Shown: positions 1 to 6,109 of the stretch, piece by piece
How positions within the stretch are numbered: position 1 is the first letter of the stretch
How the letters are laid out: every line of letters starts with the position of its first letter
Assembly (NCBI GenBank): GCA_003694525.1
Contig: RFLK01000039.1
Coordinates: 1-7,817, forward strand
Length of the DNA stretch: 7,817 nucleotides
Origin: Candidatus Woesearchaeota archaeon
GTDB taxonomy: Archaea; Nanobdellota; Nanobdellia; Woesearchaeales; ARS49
Direction: 5' to 3'
Program-made: the position numbers and the translations under genes
Notes under the pieces: model-generated
Database searches by the model: none
What the model was told of the DNA's origin: nothing
Seen by the model: only the letters and a program-made list of their open reading frames with translations

Positions 1-657
1 CTTTGCTCCTGTATATCTTGAGATATGTTCTATCTCTTCATGCGATATCCTTGCAGCAAATACACCTCTAGCAACTAATAGATCTTCTATGGTCTGATCA
101 ACCTCTGGAGAGGCTATAAAGATCGTATTTGCTCCTGTTGCTAGCATATTATCTACTATCTCTTTAGCCTTTGTAACCTTGTCTTTTGATGATTTGGCAG
201 GTCTTTTTTTGGGTTTAAGCATTGGTTCTATGTGCTTGTGTTTTAGAACTCTTTGAGCGTATTGGAATATTCTTGGACTTCCTGCAAGTCGTCGTATGTG
301 TTTTAGAAGGCCGGCTGTGTCCATTTGTGTTGTGTATAGCAGTTTTCTGAATCGAGTGTTTACTCTAACTTTTCTTTGTTGCAAGAGTGCCTTTAGTTTT
401 TCGCATTTTCTGTTGCTTTTTGCGTTGGGGTCGTATAAGAGGATTATTGGTTTTTCAAGTCCTGCAAGAAGGTCTACAAAGTCTTCAAGTGGTTCGAGTG
501 GGTAGTACACGTTTTTCATCTTTGATTCTTTGAGTATGTCCCTTGCTTTTTTGTGCTCGCAGACTATTGCGTGTGTTTTGCTTGCGTGGTTCAATTTTTC
601 AAGCCAGTTGAATATCTTGTCAAGTTTTGACGGGTGTGGATGATTGTGCCTTGCCAT
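1..657 (-). CDS. Toprim-like (UPF0292-like) protein joined to a thermosome apical-domain segment; C-terminus beyond window
   Basis: Open frame of 219 codons from ATG at 657, running off the window at base 1 with no stop. Residues about 25-125 look like the archaeal UPF0292 Toprim family: a beta strand ending in Cys-Glu (E34), a second strand ILLYDPN (residues 72-78), then a Lys/Arg-rich helix, the VRVNTRFRKLL stretch and the LLKHIRRL end. The usual Asp-x-Asp is Asp-Pro-Asn (D76, N78), so catalysis is doubtful. Residues 141-162 are a Lys-rich linker. Residues about 163-219 match the middle of the group II chaperonin apical domain: ATGAN at 173-177, then strand, helix, a GVFAAR strand at 198-203 and the ISRYTGAK end, in the thermosome order. 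The chaperonin N-terminal equatorial half is absent. Start is supported by AGGTGA four bases upstream and a TATA box. Codon choice flips near base 180 (see findings). The chaperonin resemblance is strong and the Toprim call moderate; whether the protein is real depends on ruling out an assembly chimera. Confidence 0.6.
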   Translation of the reverse strand, partial: MARHNHPHPSKLDKIFNWLEKLNHASKTHAIVCEHKKARDILKESKMKNVYYPLEPLEDFVDLLAGLEKPIILLYDPNAKSNRKCEKLKALLQQRKVRVNTRFRKLLYTTQMDTAGLLKHIRRLAGSPRIFQYAQRVLKHKHIEPMLKPKKRPAKSSKDKVTKAKEIVDNMLATGANTIFIASPEVDQTIEDLLVARGVFAARISHEEIEHISRYTGAK

Positions 658-661
658 TTTT

Positions 662-667
662 TCACCT
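662..667 (-). promoter_or_regulatory. Ribosome binding site AGGTGA of the Toprim/chaperonin-like gene
   Basis: Read on the minus strand, AGGTGA lies four bases before the ATG at 657. It is complementary to the archaeal 16S rRNA 3' end and fixes this start. Confidence 0.7.
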
Positions 668-691
668 TTTTTGTCTTTAAGAAGAAATTAG

Positions 692-701
692 TATATAAAA
701 G
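692..701 (-). promoter_or_regulatory. TATA box for the Toprim/chaperonin-like gene
   Basis: Minus-strand CTTTTATATA sits just downstream of the gyrB stop. Transcription would start about 25 bases later, near 671, giving a leader of roughly 14 nt that contains the AGGTGA site. The gene can therefore be expressed independently of gyrB. Confidence 0.55.
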
Positions 702-712
702 GGTTGCGCAGT

Positions 713-2617
713 TTATACGTCAAGTTCTTTGACTTCTTTTGCGTGCTTTAGAATGAATTCTCGTCTGGGCTCAACTTGCCCACCCATAAGAACGCTGAAT
801 ATCTCGTCTGCTTGGACTGCGTCTTCTATTTGTATTTGTTTTAGTGTTCTTGTTGCAGGGTCCATTGTGGTTTCCCATAGCTGGTCGGGGTTCATCTCTC
901 CAAGCCCTTTGTATCTGCTTATTGAGGCTCCTTCTCCCATTTCTTTCACTATCTCTTCTTTTTGCGCATCGTTGTATGCGTATTTCACTTTTTTGCCCCT
1001 GCTTATCTTGTACAAGGGAGGCATTGCGATGTATATCTTGCCTTTTTCGATTAGCTGAGGCATTAGCCTGTAGAACAGTGTTAGCAGAAGGCAGGCTATG
1101 TGGTTGCCGTCAACGTCAGCATCGCACATTATTATTATCTTGTCGTATCTGAGTTTGTTTATGTCGAACTCTTCTCCTATTCCGCATCCGAGTGCGGTTA
1201 TTATTGTGGATATTTCTTCATTTTTCAGGGCTTTTATGAGCCTTGCTTTTTCTACGTTTATTATCTTTCCTCGAAGCGGGAGTATTGCTTGGAATTCTCT
1301 GTTGCGTCCTTGTTTTGCGCTTCCTCCTGCAGAGTCTCCTTCTACAAGGTATATCTCTGTTCGCAAGGGGTCTTTAGAGCTGCAATCTGCGAGCTTTCCT
1401 GGGAGTGATCCGCTCTCAAGAGCGCCTTTTCTTCTGACAAGCTCTCTTGCTTTTCTTGCTGCCTCTCGCGCTCTTGCAGCCTCAAGAGATTTTTTTATTA
1501 TCGTCTTGGCAGCTGCAGGGTGTTCTTCAAGGAATGTTGACAGCCCTTCATAGACTATGGAGTCTACAATTCCTTTGACTTCGCTGTTTCCGAGTTTTGT
1601 TTTTGTCTGTCCTTCAAATTGGGGCTCTGGAACTTTGACTGATATTACTGCTGTGAGTCCTTCTTTGAAGTCGTCGCTTGTAAGGTGAGTTTTCTGGTCT
1701 GTTAGTTTGTGCTTTTCACCATACATTCTCAATGCTCTTGTAAGTGCTGATTTGAATCCTGTAAGGTGGGTTCCTCCCTCGTGCGTGTTTATGTTGTTGC
1801 AGAATGTGAATACGGTTTCATTATACGAGCCATTGAATTGTATTGCAACCTCTGCTATTATGTGGTCTTTTTTCTTTTCAAAATATATTGCTGGGTGAAG
1901 GTTGTTCTTGTTTCTGTTCAGGTGTTCTACGAATTCTTTTATTCCTCCGTCGTATTTGAAGGTCTCCTCACTGCCGTCTCTCTCATCTTTGAATACGAAT
2001 TCTACTCCTTTGTTTAGGAATGCGAGCTCTCTTATTCTTGATTTCAGCATATCTGCTTGGAATTGTGTGGTCTCGAAGATTTCTGGGTCTGGTGTGAATG
2101 TGATTGTTGTTCCGGATCCTGTAGCGGGGCCGACTTCTTTTAGAGGGTAGAGCGGGGATCCTCTCTCGTATTCTTGCACGTAAAGCTTTCCTCCTCGGGC
2201 AACTTGTGCTTTGAGGTGTTTTGAGAGGGCGTTTACTACTGAAACTCCGACTCCGTGCAGTCCGCCAGAGACTTGGTATGTTCCTTTCTCGAACTTGCCT
2301 CCTGCGTGCAGCATTGTCAGAGCCATTTCAAGAGCGCTCTTGTTGTATTTTGGATGTATTGCAACTGGAATTCCTCTCCCGTTGTCTATTACTGTTACTG
2401 AGTTGTCTTTGTGTACTATTATCGTTATTTTGTTGCAATATCCTGCGAGCGCTTCATCTACGCTGTTATCGACTATCTCCCAGACGAGGTGGTGAAGCCC
2501 TCTTATGTCTGTTGAGCCTATGTACATTCCTGGGCGTTTTCTGACAGGCTCCAGACCTTCGAGTACTTGTATTGCTTCTGCTCCGTAGTTTTCCTTCTTT
2601 TTCTCTTCTTCACTCAT
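713..2617 (-). CDS. gyrB: DNA gyrase subunit B, bacterial type
   Basis: ATPase subunit of DNA gyrase (type IIA topoisomerase), which with GyrA introduces negative supercoils. The 634 residues fit the short GyrB form lacking the large insert of E. coli GyrB. Domains in order: GHKL ATPase with catalytic Glu47 and Mg-binding Asn51 (WEIVDNSVDEA), Asp78 in IDNGRG, and the glycine-rich lid SGGLHGVGVSVVNA (117-130); transducer domain with the QTK loop at 337-339; Toprim domain with EGDSAGG (Glu426) and the metal-binding DADVDG (499-504); and the C-terminal RYKGLGEM signature (568-575). All key residues are intact. Asn-His-Ile-Ala after the DADVDG motif differs from the usual Ser-His-Ile-Arg. No gyrA is in the window. 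Archaeal gyrases are known to derive from bacteria. The start gives the standard N-terminus; the Shine-Dalgarno is weak. It lies 97 nt downstream of map and has its own TATA boxes. Confidence 0.97.
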   Translation of the reverse strand: MSEEEKKKENYGAEAIQVLEGLEPVRKRPGMYIGSTDIRGLHHLVWEIVDNSVDEALAGYCNKITIIVHKDNSVTVIDNGRGIPVAIHPKYNKSALEMALTMLHAGGKFEKGTYQVSGGLHGVGVSVVNALSKHLKAQVARGGKLYVQEYERGSPLYPLKEVGPATGSGTTITFTPDPEIFETTQFQADMLKSRIRELAFLNKGVEFVFKDERDGSEETFKYDGGIKEFVEHLNRNKNNLHPAIYFEKKKDHIIAEVAIQFNGSYNETVFTFCNNINTHEGGTHLTGFKSALTRALRMYGEKHKLTDQKTHLTSDDFKEGLTAVISVKVPEPQFEGQTKTKLGNSEVKGIVDSIVYEGLSTFLEEHPAAAKTIIKKSLEAARAREAARKARELVRRKGALESGSLPGKLADCSSKDPLRTEIYLVEGDSAGGSAKQGRNREFQAILPLRGKIINVEKARLIKALKNEEISTIITALGCGIGEEFDINKLRYDKIIIMCDADVDGNHIACLLLTLFYRLMPQLIEKGKIYIAMPPLYKISRGKKVKYAYNDAQKEEIVKEMGEGASISRYKGLGEMNPDQLWETTMDPATRTLKQIQIEDAVQADEIFSVLMGGQVEPRREFILKHAKEVKELDV

Positions 2618-2674
2618 GAGAATTTCTCGTCGATAAATTGCCTTTTTTCCCTGCTTTTTTCGGAAACTTTTGCC

Positions 2675-2683
2675 TTTATAAAA
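2675..2683 (-). promoter_or_regulatory. TATA box for gyrB
   Basis: Minus-strand TTTTATAAA in the map-gyrB gap. It would place a transcription start near 2654 and a leader of about 36 nt. A second TATA-like TTTATAAA lies at 2695-2702, so either or both could serve gyrB. Confidence 0.5.
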
Positions 2684-2714
2684 GTTCCTTTTTGTTTATA
2701 AATGGGTTTTGGGT

Positions 2715-3596
2715 TTAACGCGTCAGTATTTCTTTCTGGTCGCCTATGTAGATTGTTTTTTCAAACACTGCCACGTTTCCTTTTGCGCGCTCTACAAGGG
2801 GCGGGTGGGCGTGCACTATGTTTCTTTGTTGGAGTTCTCTTAAGGCAAGGTTTGTTTTTCCGGCTCCGAATTCCTTGACGAGCCAGCGCGTTGCAAATGG
2901 CAGGGGCCCGTAGTTCTCTTCTATGAATTTTAGGACTTCTCTTGCAAAAGGTGATCTTACTGGTTTTGGGTTTTCCAGTGCGAATATGTTTGCCTGTTCC
3001 ATCTCATACACGCTTCCCGCTCCGTTTGTTGCAAAAGGCTCTATTGCGATTATTTGATCGCCTTCAAGTGTTCTGTTGTCTCCTGTTGCGATGTTTGGGA
3101 TGCTTGGGCTATCGTGTATGGTCCATTCTGATATTCCGTGTCCTGATAGGTTTCGGATCGGGGAGAAGTTATGGCTTTGTATTGCCTCTTGTATGTTTTT
3201 TCCGATTTCTCCGAGTGAAACGCCTTTATCTGCAGTCTCGATTCCGACTTTAAGCGCGTCTTTTGCTGCTTTGAGAAGGTCGCCCCACTCGCCTGAAAGG
3301 TCTACTGTGAGTGCGTTGTCTCCAACGCATCCGTCTATGTGTGCGCCTACATCAAGGCATACTATGTTGTTTTCAAACACGCTTTGATCGTCATAGTCAG
3401 GGGTTGCGTGCGCTGCAATGGAGTCGAGTCCTATTTGTGATGGCCAGGCAGGGAGTGCTCCAAGTTCTACTATTTTTGCGTCTATTTTATCGCACACATC
3501 GCGTATCACTGCACCGTTCTTAATCAACTCTTTTCCGTATTCTAGCGCTTGTGCGGCAATCTTTCCTGCCTTGCGCCATTTGTCCATTTGTTCCAT
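2715..3596 (-). CDS. map: Methionine aminopeptidase, type II (archaeal)
   Basis: Cytosolic metalloprotease that removes the initiator methionine from new proteins when the second residue is small. All five dinuclear-metal ligands are visible: Asp82 (CLDVGAHIDG), Asp93 (VGDNALT), His153 (SGHGI), Glu186 (AIEPFAT) and Glu279 near the C-terminus; His63 and His161 fit the substrate-binding histidines. Residues about 190-265 carry the helical insert that marks the type II enzyme, ending in the winged-helix-like part around RELQQRNIV. I chose ATG 3596 (293 residues, MEQMDKW) over the in-frame ATG at 3665. It gives the usual archaeal length, nearly the same ligand numbering as the Pyrococcus furiosus enzyme, and places a TATA-like box about 27 bases upstream. 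The extra 23 residues of the longer form look non-conserved. The stop lies 97 nt before gyrB. Confidence 0.96.
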   Translation of the reverse strand: MEQMDKWRKAGKIAAQALEYGKELIKNGAVIRDVCDKIDAKIVELGALPAWPSQIGLDSIAAHATPDYDDQSVFENNIVCLDVGAHIDGCVGDNALTVDLSGEWGDLLKAAKDALKVGIETADKGVSLGEIGKNIQEAIQSHNFSPIRNLSGHGISEWTIHDSPSIPNIATGDNRTLEGDQIIAIEPFATNGAGSVYEMEQANIFALENPKPVRSPFAREVLKFIEENYGPLPFATRWLVKEFGAGKTNLALRELQQRNIVHAHPPLVERAKGNVAVFEKTIYIGDQKEILTR

Positions 3597-3618
3597 CCCG
3601 TTGTTGCTGTTTGCAGTA

Positions 3619-3629
3619 TTATTTAATAT
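3619..3629 (-). promoter_or_regulatory. TATA-like box for a leaderless map transcript
   Basis: Minus-strand ATATTAAATA is centred about 27 bases before ATG 3596, so the transcript would begin at or near the start codon. No Shine-Dalgarno precedes that ATG. A second, stronger-looking AT-rich box at 3709-3723 could drive a longer leader instead. Confidence 0.4.
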
Positions 3630-3753
3630 TGTTGCAAACATATGACAGCAATAAAATGTCAACATAAGAAGAAATTTGTCTTTTTGACCAAAAAATAGTT
3701 TAATTGAGCCATTATATATTAAAATTCAACTACGCACTCAAAACATATGACTC

Positions 3754-3763
3754 ATATAAAAAA
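3754..3763 (+). promoter_or_regulatory. TATA box for the 3842 gene
   Basis: ATATAAAAAA predicts a start of transcription near 3781-3786 and a leader of about 60 nt, long for this window. The leader contains a T7 run (3797-3803), a GAGGAGGT stretch (3811-3818) and the real ribosome binding site. Confidence 0.5.
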
Positions 3764-3830
3764 GACTGCATTTTTCAAGTGCACAGGCAAGCTGTCTTTT
3801 TTTGTGATCTGAGGAGGTTCTATAACAAAC

Positions 3831-3837
3831 AGGTGAT
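3831..3837 (+). promoter_or_regulatory. Ribosome binding site AGGTGAT of the 3842 gene
   Basis: AGGTGAT stands four bases before ATG 3842 and fixes that start. A second purine-rich GAGGAGGT at 3811-3818 lies 23 bases further up with no ATG, GTG or TTG at suitable spacing that opens a frame of any length. Confidence 0.65.
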
Positions 3838-3841
3838 TTGA

Positions 3842-4324
3842 ATGGAAACAAAGCTATACACTTTATCTGAGTTGAGGAGGATGGGCGTAAAGCCTGCAGC
3901 CAATCTTGACGATATGCCTGACAGCGTCAGAACTTTGGGTTATAACAGGGAAGGGAAGGTGGTTTTTGATTATGCTTCTGCAGAGCGCCCTTGCAATAAA
4001 TGCTCTGATGATCTTGAGAGGTTGCTTGTTCTCGGCCCGAAGTCCCTTGCAGAAGATTTGCAATCAAAGCTTCCAGATGTCATAATAGATTCAACTCTTG
4101 ACAAGAAGGAGGCAGGAGATGCTGTCCGTGCAAGAGAGTACGATTTAATAGTTGCATTAAGCACAAAATCAGAGGATGCTATGACTTGGGCTCATTTTGC
4201 AAGTCTCAAAGGCCAGAGCGTCATTGTTCTTGAAAAGGAATACTCTTCAAGGGCAAGAATGCTTGGTTTGCACTGTGTTAGGAGCGAGGATGAGTTGTAC
4301 GGTGCAATTAAGCGCTATCTTTGA
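3842..4324 (+). CDS. Uncharacterised Cys-containing protein with Rossmann-like C-terminal domain
   Basis: Not recognised. 160 residues, soluble, with no signal peptide or membrane segment. Residues 1-50 begin TLSELRRMGVKP and look like a small N-terminal domain. A single CNKC (Cys51, Cys54) follows, too few cysteines alone for a zinc ribbon unless the protein dimerises. Residues 60-160 alternate strand and helix: LLVLGP (61-66), DVIIDS (79-84), YDLIVAL (100-106), GQSVIVL (124-130), HCVRSEDEL (144-152). The DLIVAL...TWAHFASLKGQSVIVL arrangement recalls the nucleoside 2-deoxyribosyltransferase/TIR-like fold, where an acidic residue and a Gly-Lys-Pro-Val turn are usual. Here the catalytic Glu position appears to be Ala or His, so activity is not implied. 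It has its own promoter and GGTGA site, diverges from map and converges on the VIT gene. That it is a real gene is well supported; function is unknown. Confidence 0.85.
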   Translation: METKLYTLSELRRMGVKPAANLDDMPDSVRTLGYNREGKVVFDYASAERPCNKCSDDLERLLVLGPKSLAEDLQSKLPDVIIDSTLDKKEAGDAVRAREYDLIVALSTKSEDAMTWAHFASLKGQSVIVLEKEYSSRARMLGLHCVRSEDELYGAIKRYL

Positions 4325-4331
4325 TTTTTTT
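4325..4331 (+). terminator. T-tract terminator after the 3842 gene
   Basis: Seven T directly follow the TGA stop, in the 13-nt gap to the convergent transporter gene. Archaeal RNA polymerase ends transcription at such U-tracts without needing a hairpin, and none is seen. Confidence 0.45.
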
Positions 4332-4337
4332 ATCCTT

Positions 4338-5162
4338 TCAAGCTCCAATAATCAACCGGAGGAAGTACCCCGTATAATATGCAAGAATTGCCGCGCCTCC
4401 TCCGACAAAGAGCGTTTCCAATACGGACTTTGAAAGGCTCTTTTTTGTGACGTATCTTTTTATCGAGCCGACAGTTGCAAGCGCTATTGCAGTGAATATT
4501 ATTGACAATAAGAATGCGTGAGCTCTGAAGAATGTGCTAAAGTATGCAAGAACGTAGCTGAGAAGAGGTATTAGTCCTATGGCAACAAAGCCTGCAAATG
4601 TCACTCCTGCTGTCTTGTAAGGGTTTTTTCCGTTTGGGTTAAATCCCAGCTCGTAAGTCATCATTGTGTTTACCCACACTTTTTTGTTTGATGTGATTAT
4701 CTTAACTATATTTTCGAGTTTTTTGCCTTTAAGCCCCATTTTTTTGTAGATTTGTCTTACTTCCTCGCGCTCTCCTTCAGGGACTTTCTCTATTTCCCAG
4801 GTTTCTCTTTCTCGCTCTCGCTTCTGAAGGTCGGTCTGTGCCCTCTCTGATAGGAAGTTGCTGCAGGCCATCGAAAAGCCGTCTGCGATAAGGTTTGCAA
4901 AGCCCAGTATTATCACAACGCCTGGCGAGAGTGTTGCTCCTGTAGCTCCTGATACTACTGCGAATGTTGTGACTGTTCCGTCTATTGAACCGTAGACGAA
5001 CTCGCGAAGATATTTTCCTTTTGCTCCAATGTGATAGCCTGCTTCAAATTGCTCTTTTATTGAGCTTGATTTGTGCGCTTCTTTTGCAATCGCAACATCT
5101 TTTTTTTCAAATGCCTTGCGAGCTCTTGCAAGTCTTCTCGAGCCATCCTCTTTTTTTGCCAT
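4338..5162 (-). CDS. VIT1/CCC1-family iron/manganese transporter
   Basis: Membrane protein of the vacuolar iron transporter family, which exchanges protons for Fe2+ or Mn2+. 274 residues from ATG 5162. After a charged N-terminus (1-50) comes the family signature: YGSIDGTVTTFAVVSG (57-72) in TM1, then LGFANLIADGFSMACSNFLS (86-105) in TM2. A cytosolic helical domain (106-170) is rich in Glu and ends in MMTYELGF (167-174), matching the metal-binding Met and Glu of plant VIT1. Hydrophobic segments at about 188-210, 214-235 and 248-272 give the expected five membrane spans. The in-frame ATG at 5231 would add 23 non-conserved residues; I reject it because a TATA-like box sits about 25 bases before 5162, implying a leaderless start. 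The metal carried cannot be told from sequence. The gene converges on 3842 and diverges from 5297. Confidence 0.9.
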   Translation of the reverse strand: MAKKEDGSRRLARARKAFEKKDVAIAKEAHKSSSIKEQFEAGYHIGAKGKYLREFVYGSIDGTVTTFAVVSGATGATLSPGVVIILGFANLIADGFSMACSNFLSERAQTDLQKRERERETWEIEKVPEGEREEVRQIYKKMGLKGKKLENIVKIITSNKKVWVNTMMTYELGFNPNGKNPYKTAGVTFAGFVAIGLIPLLSYVLAYFSTFFRAHAFLLSIIFTAIALATVGSIKRYVTKKSLSKSVLETLFVGGGAAILAYYTGYFLRLIIGA

Positions 5163-5182
5163 TTTACTTTTAAAGCAGGCGG

Positions 5183-5193
5183 TAATTAAAAAG
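5183..5193 (-). promoter_or_regulatory. TATA-like box for leaderless VIT-family gene
   Basis: Minus-strand CTTTTTAATTA is centred about 25 bases before ATG 5162. No Shine-Dalgarno precedes that ATG, so the mRNA probably starts at or next to the codon. Confidence 0.4.
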
Positions 5194-5252
5194 TTATTGA
5201 ATTCTCTTGCGAAAGGCTTAAAATATTGCATATAATCCTTTCAATAAGTGCA

Positions 5253-5260
5253 TTATATAT
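5253..5260 (+). promoter_or_regulatory. TATA box for the 5297 gene
   Basis: TTATATAT predicts transcription starting near 5280-5285, a leader of 12-17 nt without a Shine-Dalgarno. An alternative box TTTTTATTTA at 5265-5274 would make the transcript leaderless at 5297. Confidence 0.45.
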
Positions 5261-5296
5261 GTCCTTTTTATTTATCTGCCTGTTTCAATCAATAAA

Positions 5297-6109
5297 ATGA
5301 GAATAAATCTTAAATGGGATGGGTCGGAGTTTCGTGTTGCAGCCTATGCGCGTTTTTCTGAAAAGCCAGTTGCTGATTATATTCTAAAGGGCTATCCGTT
5401 GCGCAAGGAGGATGGTATTTTTGTTTTGTACTCTGGTCCTGATCCTGTTGGTTTTTACGAGCGCATAGAAGCGCCTAAATGGCACGTTGATATTATTAAA
5501 AAACAATTTGAGGCTTATGTGCCAAAGGAAGGGGTTGTAAGCGCTACTGGGATGTTCGTTTCAGAAGATTGTGAGGATGCCATACTCAGCGGGCTTGAGG
5601 ATATCATACAGTGTGATGATGTTAGAACGCCCAGCGAGGCAATAGAATCGGTAAATAGCGCGCTGGCTGTTTTCTCTTATTTTCACAGGGCCTTGAGCTC
5701 ATTGGCACAGGATAGCTTGGAGGATAATTTGAAGAGCATTGAGAGCTTATATTCAGATGGCGAAGTTTCAGATGAGGATTTGTTTGGAGATACTGCTTCA
5801 AGATATGATGAAGTAAAGGGAGATTTGTCTGACTATCTTGCAAGCAATTACTTCTGGCCTATGCTGTGCGCGTACCAGGATGGAGACAAGGAAGGTCTTG
5901 ACTGGATAAAGAATAGTTTGAAAGAGTTCATTCAGGGAGCGCCGTTCTCAGGGGACGTGGTTGCATTGTGCGATAATATACAAGTGGGGAGCCCTCTTAA
6001 CAAGGGATTGGTAATAGCATATATTGACAAGATAGATGCTATCTACAAGCAGGATTACGAGCGCGCAGCTGAACTGAGGGACAAGATCAGGAATCTGGAG
6101 GGGGAATAG
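5297..6109 (+). CDS. Uncharacterised protein ending in a UVR-like motif
   Basis: Family not recognised. 270 residues, acidic, with no signal peptide or membrane segment. Residues 1-90 look like a mixed beta/alpha domain (IFVLYSGPDPVGFYERI at 41-57). Residues 95-235 are mostly helical with an acidic middle (137-165). The end is distinctive: residues about 239-268, with YIDKIDAIYKQDYERAAELR then DKI, fit the UVR motif, a helical hairpin with the core (F/Y)E-x-AA-x-LRD-x-I. It is known from the UvrB C-terminus, UvrC, ClpC and McsA, where it mediates protein-protein contact. That hit does not make this a repair protein, as the UvrB and UvrC catalytic domains are absent. The last 23 bases overlap the end of the convergent zinc-ribbon gene. 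ATG 5297 is the first in-frame start after the promoter. Gene is real; role unknown. Confidence 0.85.
   Translation: MRINLKWDGSEFRVAAYARFSEKPVADYILKGYPLRKEDGIFVLYSGPDPVGFYERIEAPKWHVDIIKKQFEAYVPKEGVVSATGMFVSEDCEDAILSGLEDIIQCDDVRTPSEAIESVNSALAVFSYFHRALSSLAQDSLEDNLKSIESLYSDGEVSDEDLFGDTASRYDEVKGDLSDYLASNYFWPMLCAYQDGDKEGLDWIKNSLKEFIQGAPFSGDVVALCDNIQVGSPLNKGLVIAYIDKIDAIYKQDYERAAELRDKIRNLEGE

Noticed and set aside
296..505. + strand open frame of 69 codons opposite the hybrid gene
   Set aside because: It is antisense to a well-supported frame with promoter and ribosome binding site, and its translation has no recognisable domain.
1098..1553. Long + strand open frame of 151 codons opposite gyrB, and several others between 729 and 2544
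   Set aside because: They lie wholly antisense to a complete gyrB, have low-complexity Ser/Leu/Phe/Cys-rich translations, and are explained by the G/T-rich + strand and gyrB codon choice.
3597..3665. N-terminal extension of methionine aminopeptidase to ATG 3665
   Set aside because: The extra 23 residues do not look like the family, the metal-ligand numbering fits the 3596 start, and a TATA-like box lies inside the extension.
3758..3802. Inverted repeat AAAAAAGAC / GTCTTTTTT resembling an intrinsic terminator
   Set aside because: The stem is mostly A-T, the loop is 27 nt, and the left arm overlaps the TATA box, so it would not be transcribed whole from that promoter.
5163..5231. N-terminal extension of the VIT-family transporter to ATG 5231
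   Set aside because: It contains the probable promoter of the 5162 start and adds non-conserved residues.
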